Notes under the pieces: model-generated | What the model saw: only the letters and a program-made list of their open reading frames with translations | The model's database searches: none | Told to the model about the DNA's origin: nothing | Origin: Ophiobolus disseminans | Taxonomy: Eukaryota > Ascomycota > Dothideomycetes > Pleosporales > Phaeosphaeriaceae | Reading direction: 5' to 3' | DNA length: 64,000 nucleotides | NCBI GenBank assembly: GCA_010093685.1 | Contig: MU006216.1 | Span: forward strand, 323,065 to 387,064 | Program-made: the position numbers and the translations under genes | Shown: piece by piece, positions 1 to 10,223 of the stretch | How the letters are laid out: the number at the start of each line of letters is the position of its first letter | Numbering within the stretch: position 1 is the stretch's first letter

Positions 1-1020
1 CCACGCCGACTACGTGCTCTACCCCGCCTGGAACGGCGACGACATCCTGCTGCACAACAACAGCAACTCCATCGACGACATCCGCTTCGGCCACACTTTC
101 CTCGACATGTACAACTTGACAGACGGGAATGAGATTTACAAGAAAGCCGCACAGGTCCTGCGTGACCAGATAGATCGCTCGTACCGCACGCCCGACGGCG
201 GGTTTTACCACCGGTATCCAGTTTATATGGACCAGATGTGGCTCGACGGCATATTCATGCTCGATGTCTTCTACGCGCGATGGACGCACGAATTTGAGCA
301 CGAGAACGCTACGGCCTGGGACGACATTGCGCGCCAATTCGACCTCATCGACGCGGGTACGACGGTGGATCGGAACCGAACTCGTGGCCTGCCTGTTCAT
401 GGGTTCGATTACAGCAAGACGGCTATCTGGGCGCATCCGCAGACGGGCGCGGCGCCGCATGTATGGGGCCGTGCGGTGGGTTGGTATATCATGGCGCTAG
501 TGGATACGCTTGATTATTTCCCCGAGAGCCATGCTGGGCGCGCGAGGTTGGTCAAGTATTTACAATCCCTAGCCGACGCCATCGTCGCTGCACAGGATCC
601 CAAATACAAGGGCTGGTACAATATCATGGATCCGGGGTTGGGTTCAAGGTCGGGGAATTACATCGAGAGTTCCGGATCGGCCATGTTTGTGTATGGCCTG
701 TTCAAGAGTTTGCGGCTGGGATATATCAAGGGGGATAAGTATCTTGCCGCGGCACTCAGCGGGTACGAACTTATGACGGAGACGTTTGCGAGTAAGCGGG
801 CTAATGATGACGCGTTGGTGTGGGGATGGACTGCGCAGACGGGGAGTTTGAGCTCGAACGGTACTTTCGAGGTAAGATTCTTGATCGAGTGCGAAAGAAT
901 ATCTGCTAATTGATATAGTACTATGCGAGTGTGCCACTGTTTGAGAACGATCTCAAGGGTGTTTCTCCGTTCCTGTACTCGAGCTATGAGTATGAACTTT
1001 ACCTGGAGAGAAAGCAGTAG
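1..1020 (+). CDS. GH105/GH88-family unsaturated glycuronyl hydrolase, 5'-truncated by window edge
   Basis: This is the C-terminal part of a glycoside hydrolase that removes unsaturated galacturonyl residues from rhamnogalacturonan or pectin fragments left by lyases (YteR/GH105 family). Exons are 1..871 and 919..1020; the 47-bp intron has a GTAAGA donor and a CTAAT branch site. The reading frame is open to the left edge, so the start lies outside the window. Family landmarks are visible: the segment QMWLDGIFM carrying the candidate catalytic Asp, the WGRAVGWY motif, and the ESSGSAMFVYGLFKSLRLGY block of the (alpha/alpha)6 barrel. The C-terminus ends in a YEYELYLERK-like tail. I cannot tell whether a signal peptide is present. 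The convergent neighbour is an SDR oxidoreductase; a joint role in pectin sugar use is only a guess. Confidence 0.88.
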
Positions 1021-1288
1021 ACAGGACTAGGACCGTATTCGGCCTCAAGCCTCGACTGTTTTTTGAGGAGATGGTATTGCGAGATTAGACGGGTGTAGCG
1101 AAGATGCTGGAGTAGAGAGGGACAGAAGGTGCTTGAAAGATGATCATATCGCGGTAGTGGAACATATACTCGACCAAGCACATACCAGTCTAGAATTGCG
1201 AGAAAAGAAGCCAACACAATTCGATCGACAGGACAATCCATCCCAAGTCATTTCGATTTCCATCTCCCTTCCAAACCGCAACCCTTCC

Positions 1289-2172
1289 TCACGCCAATTT
1301 TCCCGGCACAAACGGCATCCCGCCACTCAACCCGCCATCCACCGCCCACGCCTGCGCATTAACATAGCTCGCCTCGTCGCTCGCCAAAAACAGCACCGCG
1401 CGCGCAATCTCATCCGGCTGCCCGCCCCTGCGCAGCGGATTCAACTGCCCAATCTTGCCCTCGCTGCCGCGCTTCCTGGCTGCATCGTACGTCACGCGCG
1501 TCATGCCCGTCTCGATCAAGCCGGGACACACGGCGTTGCAGCGTATGCCCGAGCCGGTGAGCTGGTACGCGCACGTCTGCATCAAGCTGATGACGGCTGC
1601 TTTGGACGCCGAATAATCCGTGGGGCCGGCATTGCTTTTCAGGCCTGCGACGGACGCGGTGGCGATGATGCTCCCGGCTGGATACGCCTTGGCGAGGGAA
1701 GTTTTGCGCATAGCAATGGAAGCGTATTTTGCAGCGAGGAAGACGCTGAGAGCGTTGGTTTTCATCACGTTCATGAACCCCGCTGAGTCTTCTTCCCAGA
1801 AGACTTTTCCGGAGCTGATGCCCGCGTTGGCGAAAAAGACGTCTAGGCGCCCGTATTTGGTGATGGCTTCTTCACACACGTTTTTGACTGAGGACTCGTC
1901 CGAGGCGTCGAAGGTGCGCGTGTGGATCTCGACGGAGGGGTATAGGGTGTTGAGTTCACGCTTGTGCAAGTCGAGATGCGTGGAGGAGAAGTCGCAGAGG
2001 AAAAGGGCGCGGGCGCCGTGGCGGGCGAATTGGTGCGCTGAGGCGCGGCCGATGCCTATGGGAGAGTTTGCGCCTGGTTGAACTGTCAGTACAGCTGCTT
2101 TGCATGTGGGCTTTTGGTTGGATGCGCACCAGTTATAATGATAACTTTATCTTTTACTCTCCTAAGGGCCAT
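1289..2172 (-). CDS. Short-chain dehydrogenase/reductase (SDR), 275 aa
   Basis: This is a classical NAD(P)-dependent SDR oxidoreductase; its substrate is unknown. Exons are complement(2130..2172) and complement(1289..2073), joined over a 56-bp intron (GTGCGC donor, CAG acceptor). Splicing restores the cofactor motif TGANSPIGIG at residues about 14-23, which is why I chose this start and acceptor. Further motifs are NAG (97-99), the catalytic Ser155 in the ATASVAG strand, and YSASK with Tyr168 and Lys172. The C-terminal segment AWAVDGGLSGG is typical of the class. Its length matches classical SDRs of 250-280 residues. No signal peptide or membrane segment is seen, so it is probably cytosolic. 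It converges on the GH105 gene with 268 bp between stop codons. Confidence 0.92.
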
Positions 2173-3010
2173 CAGTTGAATATCCTAAGCGACAGAGCAC
2201 ATTTGCGCATACTCACTGATTCCTCAGATCCCCAGCTACAGTGCGAATTCCCGGCATTCCCTCAAAGGTACCCGAATCTGCGAGGGGTCCAGACAGCTCC
2301 TTGCTCAAGCCTGTGGGCTTTACTTTCGGCACTGCGGTAGGCATGTTGTGTGAATTCAAAGTATTAAGCTAGGAAAACTATGTACAGAATTGTGCACAAG
2401 ATTTGATGGTGTATCAACATCGGTGGTAGCTGGAGTAAGATCAGACGGTAGTGCTTTGCGGAGCTGGAGCGGAGGTCGCGAAATCTGGGGAAGATGCCGA
2501 GGCACGTTGACCTGTCGGCTAAGCGACGTCATTAAGCAATGCGTTAAGAGACAAATGTAAAGGCCAATAAATAAACATATCTATAGCTTCTTACAACCTT
2601 ACATAATCACATGTGAAAGATGTATTCAGGACTCTCTAGACATACTTCTCCAGCTAATCAAATCTCCTTAATCTGGGGTGCCAAGTGACTATACGTGAAT
2701 TTTATTGAGGCTCAAGGCCCACAGCGTACATCACCCTCCCCGCTAACATTAAATCAACCCCACCCATCTCACTCAATCGCCGTCGGGTAAAACCGCACCA
2801 CCACACAAGCAGAGAATCTGGCAAAAGCCAAACATCATAGCCGATGATTCGCATATCCACTGCTATGAAGTAAAAGCACGTCCGTGGTACTAGTGTTGAG
2901 AGAAACATGTCCTTCGAACACGGTGAGTGTAATATTCTCCTTGGACGGATGTTGGTGACACCCTCGTGACGGCGCCATATCACCATCGTCAACCCTCTCC
3001 CTACCTTACC
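2173..3010. other. Gene-free interval upstream of the SDR gene
   Basis: About 840 bp without a supportable gene. It holds the SDR promoter on the minus strand and the 3' flank of the small minus-strand gene at 3011. A stretch around 2560-2700 is AT-rich. Open frames here are short and have no family features. Confidence 0.6.
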
Positions 3011-3589
3011 CTACAAAACCACCCTCCCCTCCCCGCCCCTCTCCAAAAACCCCCTCAACCGCGTATCAACCTCCACCAAGCTCTTCTCCTCCAGCTCCTC
3101 GAGAATCCTCCTCGGGAACCCACCCCTGCGTCGCGCAATAAACACACAGCCCTCGACAGCCTCATCTAGCGAGAGGTCGTGTAGCATGGCGGCGTTGTCC
3201 ATGGCCCGGATGAGCAGTCTAGCTATGTCTGTAGCGTATTGCGGGATGTTGCGCTCGCGCTGCAGGAAGCCGATTCGGTAGCTGGCTTCGAGGCGGAAGG
3301 GCTTTGGGCGGATGGAATCGTCTTGGCAGATGTCTTCGAGGTGCTGGGCTTGTGCTGGCGTGAGGGGGCGGTCGCAGGATGGGAGGATGGTTGGTACGTT
3401 TGTAGGGTGGGGTAGTCGTGGGGCGAGCGTTGGGCGGGGCGGTGGGTCCGGGGAAGTTTGGATGGTTGGCTGATCGGGGGAAGATTGGATGGTTGGCTGG
3501 TTGGAGGGTGGTTGCCGTGAGGGTGGTGTGTAGTGAATGAACTGAGCTGATGTGTGCCTTTGGTTTGGCCTGTGGCGTATGGGAGGCAT
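3011..3589 (-). CDS. Uncharacterised protein with proline-rich N-terminus and helical C-terminal domain
   Basis: I do not recognise this family. It is a single-exon frame of 192 residues from the ATG at 3589. The same frame is open to an ATG at 3655 (214 residues), but the extra N-terminus looks non-coding. The first half is rich in Pro, Gln, Thr and Ser and contains a short internal repeat of the form QPTIQ-S/T-SPD. The second half, from about residue 75, is charged and predicted helical, with a compact block around residues 100-175 (DIARLLIRAMDN, LSLDEAVEGCVFIARRRGG, RRILEELEEKSL). No signal peptide, membrane segment or zinc motif is seen. It lies 196 bp downstream of GCV1 on the same strand. 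The protein-like amphipathic C-terminal half supports a real gene. Confidence 0.5.
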   Translation of the reverse strand: MPPIRHRPNQRHTSAQFIHYTPPSRQPPSNQPTIQSSPDQPTIQTSPDPPPRPTLAPRLPHPTNVPTILPSCDRPLTPAQAQHLEDICQDDSIRPKPFRLEASYRIGFLQRERNIPQYATDIARLLIRAMDNAAMLHDLSLDEAVEGCVFIARRRGGFPRRILEELEEKSLVEVDTRLRGFLERGGEGRVVL

Positions 3590-3785
3590 TATGTTGCACT
3601 GGGAAGGGCGAAGAGAGTATGAATACCGAGTTGAATAATCAATGGATGTGGGCACTTGCTCGTGGCACTGAACTAATGGGTCTTGAAACGATGCCGTGTG
3701 TAGTGGATGTACCCACTGTTGGAGTTCGCAAGGTGTTGAACTGGAGCGAAAACATGGTTGAAAGACGCAACTGCTTCATACTGTA

Positions 3786-5211
3786 TCATGCCTTCGCAGT
3801 TGTAGGCTGCTTGTGGTACTTGCTCGGGACAAAAGGCATCTTGGTAACCACAGCCTTCCTCTTCTTGCCTCGCACCACCACCTCAACTTCCGTGCCGGCC
3901 TTGTGCATGCCGTCTTTGATGTAACCCATGGAGATGTTCTTCTTCAAGGTTGGGGAAGGGCAGCCGGAAGTGATGTTGCCAATCTCCTCGCCTGCCTCGT
4001 TGACGATTTTGGCGCCCTCTCGAGCAGGCGAGCCCTCCACAATGAGGCCAATCCGGCGACGCGACACACCACCACCCTCAGACTTCTTCTTCAGCTGCTG
4101 CAGGATGACCGAGTCGCCGTGGAAGCCGCCCTTGGCACGACGGTCCTTACCGATGATCCATGAGAGTGCAGCTTCGACAGGTGTAGTGGTGTCGTCGAGG
4201 TCGTGGCCGTACAGACACATGCCGGCCTCAAGACGCAGAGTGTCACGCGCACCAAGGCCAGCAAACCTTAGCTCGTCCTTGGCCAAGTCGAGCAGGAACT
4301 GGGTAACTGCTTCAGTAGCATGAGGAGGGATGCTGATCTCGAATCCGTCTTCGCCAGTGTAGCCAGCGCGGCTAACAAGAACCTCGGCATCAGTGCCATT
4401 GACGGTCGCAAATACGCACTGGCCAAAGTACAGAGACTTGAGGTCGCCCTTGGTCTTATCGTCAAGAATACGAGCAAGGGCCTCGGCAGACTTTGGACCC
4501 TGCAGAGCGATAAGGCCTTGGCCGTCCAGTATCTTCCACTCCACAGGCTGATCTGAGTGCTCGCTCTTCCATGCCTCAAGCTGTTCCTTGAAGTATGCTG
4601 TGTCCTTTTCCCTGCAGCCGGCGTTGGTGACGACGTAGAACTTGCCGGGGAGACGGGTGATGACTGTGTCGTCGATAATGCCGCCGCTTCCGGGGTGCAG
4701 AAGGGTGGAGAGGGTGGATTGGTGCTCTGGGAGGGAAGTGATGGACGTTGGGGTGATGCGCTCGAGGAAGGCCTCGGCGCCCGGGCCGGTGAAGTGGTGC
4801 TGGACCCTGCAACTGTTAGTCACCCGAGTTTAAATGGATGTCTCCTGCCACTCACATATGTCCGACGTCGAACAGACTAGCGTTCTCTCTTGTCCAGTGG
4901 TGCGAGTCGACAATGCTCAAGTCGCTGTACTGCACCGGCATCGAGTAGCCGCCGAATGGGACGAATTTGGCGCCATACTTGCTGTGCAGCTCGTATAACG
5001 CGGTCCTGCTCACTTGCTCCTTCTCGGCGCCTGAAGACGCATATCGCACCTGCTGGGGTTGTTGTTGCGCGAGCTTGCGGGGTCTTGAGGCTTGACTTGA
5101 GATTGTGCGAGTCGTGTTTACTGTTTTTTGTGCACAATTGATCCTCAGTAGCCGCGGTCCTAGACCATCTACTGCCGGCCGCAGCACTGTTACAGCCCTT
5201 TTGGAAGCCAT
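3786..5211 (-). CDS. GCV1: Aminomethyltransferase, glycine cleavage system T-protein (mitochondrial), 458 aa
   Basis: The T-protein transfers the methylene carbon of the aminomethylated H-protein to tetrahydrofolate and releases ammonia, as part of the mitochondrial glycine decarboxylase complex. Exons are complement(4856..5211) and complement(3786..4806), with a 49-bp intron (GTGAGT donor) splitting a Met codon in the conserved FDVGHM-VQHHF segment. The first 60-70 residues are rich in Arg, Ser and Ala and look like a mitochondrial targeting peptide. They are followed by the T-protein N-domain (LYELHSKYGAKFVPFGGYSMPVQY). The folate-binding barrel and the C-terminal strand domain ending in MPFVPSKYHK are intact. 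The gene is head to head with VMA5, 211 bp apart, and a TATAAA element lies about 55 bp upstream of its ATG. Confidence 0.96.
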
Positions 5212-5422
5212 TGTGTGTGGTGGAAGAGGCAGCTTACTCGGCGGATACTCACGGCGGGCCGACACTTTATATGCTATGACGGCAGCGCGTCGCCCGCTCG
5301 GGCTAGCTTTCCCGTCGGAGCTTCGAGCTTGACAGCCCACCAGGACCCGATACACCAAAGCAGTAATAACACGCATACCACCACATATCGCCGGCCTATC
5401 GCCCATTTGCGCACCTACAACA
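5212..5422. promoter_or_regulatory. Bidirectional promoter region between GCV1 and VMA5
   Basis: Only 211 bp separate the start codons of the divergent GCV1 and VMA5 genes, so both core promoters and leaders must lie here. A TATAAA on the minus strand (5266-5271) sits 55-60 bp upstream of the GCV1 ATG. No equally clear TATA element is seen toward VMA5. Confidence 0.7.
5266..5271 (-). promoter_or_regulatory. TATA-like element of GCV1
   Basis: TATAAA is read on the minus strand, 55-60 bp upstream of the GCV1 start codon. This is a sequence match plus a plausible position; no transcription start data are available. Confidence 0.45.
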
Positions 5423-6775
5423 ATGTCCAAGGGCACAAAGTACCTGCTGGTGTCGCTGCCGACCTCCATATCGCCCTCCAACCACGCCGACGACGCCCTC
5501 ACGGCCCTGCGAAGCACGGTGACATCAGACGGCGGCAACACCTTTTCCTTTGCGATACCCAACTTCAAGATCGGAACCCTCGATGCGCTAGTGCAGCAGG
5601 CCGACGACCTATCCAAGCTCAATGCAGCATGCGAGGGCGTCGTGGCCAAGGTCGGGGAGAGCTTGAAGTCGATCCTGGATGGTGACGAGGCCAAGGTGGA
5701 GCAGCAGAAGACGATCAATGACAGTACGTGATAAGGGAACACTATGGTGGGTATTTGGGGCTGATATCATGTCAGAGCCGGTCGACCAGTATCTACGGAC
5801 ATTCCAATGGAACAAGGTCAAGTACAGGGCCGACAAGCCTATCGCAGACCTGATAGACTCACTACAGAAGGTGCGCATGCTGCATCACGCTACCAGTGCT
5901 TCTGCTAACAATTTATATAGGAGATACAAGGCATCGACAACGACGTCAAGGCCAAATTCTCCCAGTACAACCAGACAAAAGGCGCCCTCACAGCCGCAGA
6001 GCGAAAACGAACAGGCAACCTCGCTTCAAAGTCCCTCGTAAACGTTGTGAACCCCTCCTCTCTCATCCAGGACTCGGAATACCTCGACACCCACCTCATC
6101 GCGGTGCCCAACCTCGCCGTAAAGGACTTTTACAAGAGCTACGAAGAGCTGTCGCCCATGGTCGTGCCCCGCTCCGCCACCAAGCTCGCGGCCGACGACG
6201 AATTTAACTTGTTTGCCGTCACGACGTTCAAGAAGCACTCCAACGACTTTCTACACAAGTGCAGGGAGAAGCGGTGGACGCCGAGGGATTACAAGTACAA
6301 GGAGGGCGGCAAGGAGGAGGAGGCGAAGGAGACAGACCAGTTGACAAAGGACGAGAAGAAGCTGTGGGGCGAGGCGCTGCGGTTGGGACGCACCGGATAC
6401 AGCGAAAGCGCCATGATCTGGATTCACGTCTTGGCGTTGAGGGTCTTCGTCGAGACCGTGCTAAGATATGGACTGCCGCTGGATTTCGTGTGCGGCATAG
6501 TGCAGGTAAGACCATGACCCCTCTTCGGATATTCACATTCAAGCGGTCAAATACAAACGCTAACATCACGACAGACCAACACCAAAGCAGCCAAAAAGGC
6601 AAAGTCAAATCTCGACTCAGCATACTCCTACCTCGGCGGCAACGCCTTCGGCCGCGACAACAAGGGCCGCATCAAGAAGGACGACTCGGCCATGTCGGCA
6701 GACATGCAAGCAACAGGCCACCAGGGAGATCAAGAATACACTGCGTACGTGTACTACGAGTTTGAGGTTGTATGA
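5423..6775 (+). CDS. VMA5: V-type proton ATPase subunit C, 393 aa
   Basis: Subunit C is the stator component that bridges V1 peripheral stalks to Vo and controls reversible V1-Vo disassembly at vacuolar and endosomal membranes. Exons are 5423..5723, 5776..5870, 5921..6505 and 6575..6775; introns are 50-69 bp with GT-AG ends. The spliced length of 393 residues matches yeast Vma5 (392). Diagnostic segments are the N-terminal KYLLVSLP, the middle VDQYLRTFQWNKVKYR, the lysine-rich WTPRDYKYKEGGKEEE loop, and the C-terminal LRVFVETVLRYGLP plus SYLGG-AFGRDNKGRIKKDD. No targeting peptide is present, as expected for a cytosolic V1 subunit. It shares a short promoter region with GCV1. Confidence 0.97.
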
Positions 6776-8446
6776 TAGCATGATGTATAGTGGCGTGGAT
6801 AGGAATCGAGATGTACCTGTTGCGGATGTGGATCGAATGGAATCGAGGCATGAATATATCCCAAACAAATACTTCAGCACTGATGCAGCTACTGCTTCTT
6901 TCAACACGGATGACGTGCGGTGCAAAAGTGCAGAAGCGCTGCTGACATTTCAATTAGCGCATGTATACTCCTCGTTCGCTGCACGAGACGCTATATGCCC
7001 CTTTGCACATCTATCGTCTTGATGCAATGGCCTAGACTCAACTTGGAGCAGCTCAGACTCTTGAATACCTTTTGCTTATGCACATCTCCTTTGATCCCCT
7101 TCTCACACTCACTATTGTTAGCTACGAATCACGCTGCATTAAGAACTATTTCGACGATTACAAAACACGCAGGACTAAACATATTGTTCATGTACAGTAC
7201 AAATGTCTAGTACCTATCACTTTCTCGGGCGTTGGTGTTTTGAATGCTGGCGCTGCGATTCGCGAATCAGGTAATTTGGGATCTAGGGTGTTGAGACGGA
7301 GGGGTGTGGATGGATGTGATGTGGTGGACATGGATGGATGGGTCGTTTGGTGAGTGGGCAGGTTATGGATTGGGGTTGGAGGGTAGTTGTATTGGAGAAA
7401 AAGTAACTAGGCCCATATATTAAGAAAAACAGCAGACAATAGGAACTCTCTGCGTGAAAGGGAATTCCTAGATGTCCAGGTAGCAGTATCACAAATACGC
7501 ACGTCCCACGTTTAACATGCCGCTTTAGGCAACATCTTAAGGCGGGTGTGGATTGCGGTAGAGTGGTCCCCTATCAAATTGCTATGGACCCTGATATCAC
7601 AGCTACGCAGGGTACACGCCTAGCAACATGCCTCGTTAGGTAATTTCGACAAATGTGGATTGTAGTAGGGTTGTCTCCTATGTAATTGCTCTGGCTCCTC
7701 TGTAGAGTCGTTAAAGCACTACAAAAACTAGATATACGTTACTTTCTTTGCCGATTCGCGATTCAGGATTACAGACATGTCGGAAAAAGCTTTAAATATT
7801 TTTAAACCTACGCAGTTGCTTGATAGTATCTCTCTATTGCGTTCTAGTCACCTTGTTCATGCATTAACCTTACAATTTACTGTAGAACAGGCATATATAA
7901 AGTACAAGGGCTGTCTGGCCACGGATACTGGTACTTCTAAAGCGACGAAGAGAGGCAGCGGGATAGGCAACCAGACTGAGGGCAGCGGCTTCACAGCTTG
8001 AACATAATCGTTGCGGATCACGCCAGTGCATTAGTATTACGACTCAACCAAGAATGAGTGGGCTTACTAAGGTGCTACGAGCCCCTGTCAGACTGCACTG
8101 TCGAGAAGCTGAGCATTTGAATGTAGCTAGCAGGTGCCTACACCGTTGCGATGGAGAAGAGTGAATCGATGACTTCGTGTGCCGGGCTGCGATGGGAACT
8201 TGACGGCGTCCGCGGAAGGCGCACAAGTTTCGATGATACCCAATAAGTAGCAATTGGAAGTTGTTAAGATTGGCATTGGGAACGAGACAGGAGGTCGGGA
8301 CAGTCACTTTCCTAACCGAGTCCCGCAATGGCTGCAGGCACGTCGGATTCTTCTAAGAAGGACTAAACAACCGTTCGTTTATTGCTGGAGATGTACATGA
8401 TAATGAGGTAAACAAGGTGATCGTACACTATACTTCGCAAATCAAC
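6776..8446. other. Gene-free interval between VMA5 and the Fpg-type glycosylase gene
   Basis: About 1.67 kb with no supportable gene. It contains a degenerate direct repeat pair (7514-7710). A small AT-rich frame at 7777-8001 (74 codons) has no recognisable features. The T-rich drift between the repeat copies suggests an old, decaying repeat. Confidence 0.55.
7514..7710. repeat. Degenerate direct repeat pair, about 80 bp each
   Basis: Two related segments start at 7514 and 7625, 111 bp apart. Both open with AACATGCC. They share GTGGATTG and a TCCTAT/CCCTAT-nnAATTGCT block, with one 4-bp gap in the alignment. Many differences are C/T, and the second copy is more T-rich. The origin is unknown; a decayed transposon or tandem duplication is possible. 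Confidence 0.55.
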
Positions 8447-9764
8447 TCATTTTGATAAACGACCTGATCGACGATGTTCAGTCGTGCCCTCCGCTTTGAC
8501 ATCAGCCTCCTGTGCTTTCTTTCCCTTCTTTGCAATACCATCGGTGGCCTTCTTCACTTTCTTCGCAACTGGCTCTGGCTCCTCTTCTTCTTCGTTGGAC
8601 TCTTCCTTGACTTCTTTGGTGGCCTTGCGCGTTCGCGTGGGCTTCGCAGCCTTCTTATCCGCAACCTCCTCGTCTTTCACTGCAGCAGCCTTTCTCTTTG
8701 TGCCCTTCTTTGGCTTGACTTCCTCCTCGCCGTTGTCATCCTCCGCGCCCTCGGATACATCACCAGCAACAGCCGCAGTCTTCTTCTGGACGCTTGGTAC
8801 GATTGCTGAGGTCCTTCCACCGACTTTCAGAAAGGTGATCTTGGCGCCATTTGGCAACTGGCTGGCCTCTTTCTTGCCCTTGCTCCATCGGTACTTCATG
8901 AGCCAGTCCTCTGGGAATTTATCTGACTCTGCGAGCGTCTCGACCGCTGTGTCGCATACGTACATGATCGCATCGTGCAGCCGCTTGATCTGTTCATCGT
9001 TGAAAGTGTTGCTGTATTGCTCAGGATGGAGTCGAGCTTGGTACATGACCTCGTCTCCGACCCAGTTTCCGATGCCTGAAATGTTGGCCTGATCGAGCAA
9101 TAGCGCTTTCACTGGCACCTTTTTGCTTCGCAACTTCTTGCTCAACCAGTCCACGGTCAAAATGTCCTTGTCGATAACAGGGTCTGGGCCATTCTCCTTC
9201 AGAGGCGTGGTCTTCCTCATGTCTTCAGCCTTTGCGTCGACAAGTCGTATCCTCGCCAGCCGTCTGGGGTCAACGAAGGCGACCTCACACTTTGGCTCTT
9301 CTTTTAGTTGCAGTATAAATTTCCAGTACTTGGGTGGCCATTCTGATGCTTCGGGCTTTGCAGGTCGATAGTACGCAGTGTCGTCGTTGCTGAATTTCAT
9401 CCAGCCAGACATGCCGAAGTGCATCAGGGGATGCGGTGCTGAGTCCATGATGAGCCAGAAGTATTTGCCCTGTTGGCGCGCATCCAAGATCTTCTTCCCT
9501 GTCATAGCCTTTTGGAAGGCTGAAGCCGAGGTTCCGACTTTGCCATACACAATCTACACTTAAGTTAGACACGGAATCTGAGGCGGTCGTTCGAAGTGCT
9601 TAGAGTGGGTACACGAACATCATCCTCCTGCGTCTTGACAGCCGATATGGTCTTTCCAACAGCATGTTTCTTCAGGTAGTGCACGATCCGTGAGATTTCG
9701 GCAATCTAGAGTTGTCAATCACGCGTCGCCGCGAGGCTATTTGACGCGTGCTTACCTCAGGCAT
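8447..9764 (-). CDS. Formamidopyrimidine-DNA glycosylase (Fpg/Nei family), about 400 aa
   Basis: This is a base excision repair enzyme that removes oxidised purines and nicks the abasic site. Exons are complement(9756..9764), complement(9619..9705) and complement(8447..9553). The first exon is only 9 nt and encodes Met-Pro-Glu, holding the catalytic N-terminal Pro and Glu of the family. Exon 2 may instead end at 9613 (donor GTACCC, two extra codons); I prefer the GTTCGT donor because it yields the family pattern QEDDIVYGKVG. Other motifs are RQQGKYFW with the conserved Lys (about residue 62), HFGMSGW, and the helix-two-turn-helix segment ISGIGNWVGDEVMYQARLHP. The bacterial-type zinc finger is missing, as in plant and fungal members. 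The last 110 or so residues are a Lys/Ala/Glu-rich tail with several basic clusters, probably nuclear and DNA-binding. Confidence 0.93.
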
Positions 9765-10223
9765 GATGTCGTTGTACGTTACGAAATATCGTCAAGTGAA
9801 GCGGTCGGAATGATTCAACGTCAAAGAAGACAGTCGCTTCACAACTGAGAGCAGAGTGCGACGTTCAGCGGCGAGGTTGGGAGCAGGGGAGAGTGGTGAA
9901 GGTCAGAGCTTTTGAAACGCGACGCGCTCTCACGGGACGTGCCACCCGACGTCATTGGTCACTTCCGTCTCATCTTCCATCAGCTGGATCTTTTGCACCC
10001 TCGTTGGACATGATCTAGAGCAATGTCATTCTAGCAGTTCCACAAAACCATCTGCACGTCATGGTCGGCCTGCCGTCCTTGGTGCCCCGCAGCGCCGGTC
10101 GCGGGACGACGTGAAGCGACGATAAGCTGCGCTTTTACATAATTCCCCGCCTTCAATGGAGCTCTACAAAAGCCAATTGCACCCCCTTTTTCGCGACTTG
10201 AATCTGTTCATAGTGCTTGCAAG
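9765..10223. promoter_or_regulatory. Divergent promoter region between Fpg-type glycosylase and agmatinase genes
   Basis: These 459 bp lie between two divergent start codons. The region contains GACGTCATTGG near 9950, which combines an ACGTCA half-site with an inverted CCAAT box. No strong TATA box is seen. Functional assignment is inference. Confidence 0.45.
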
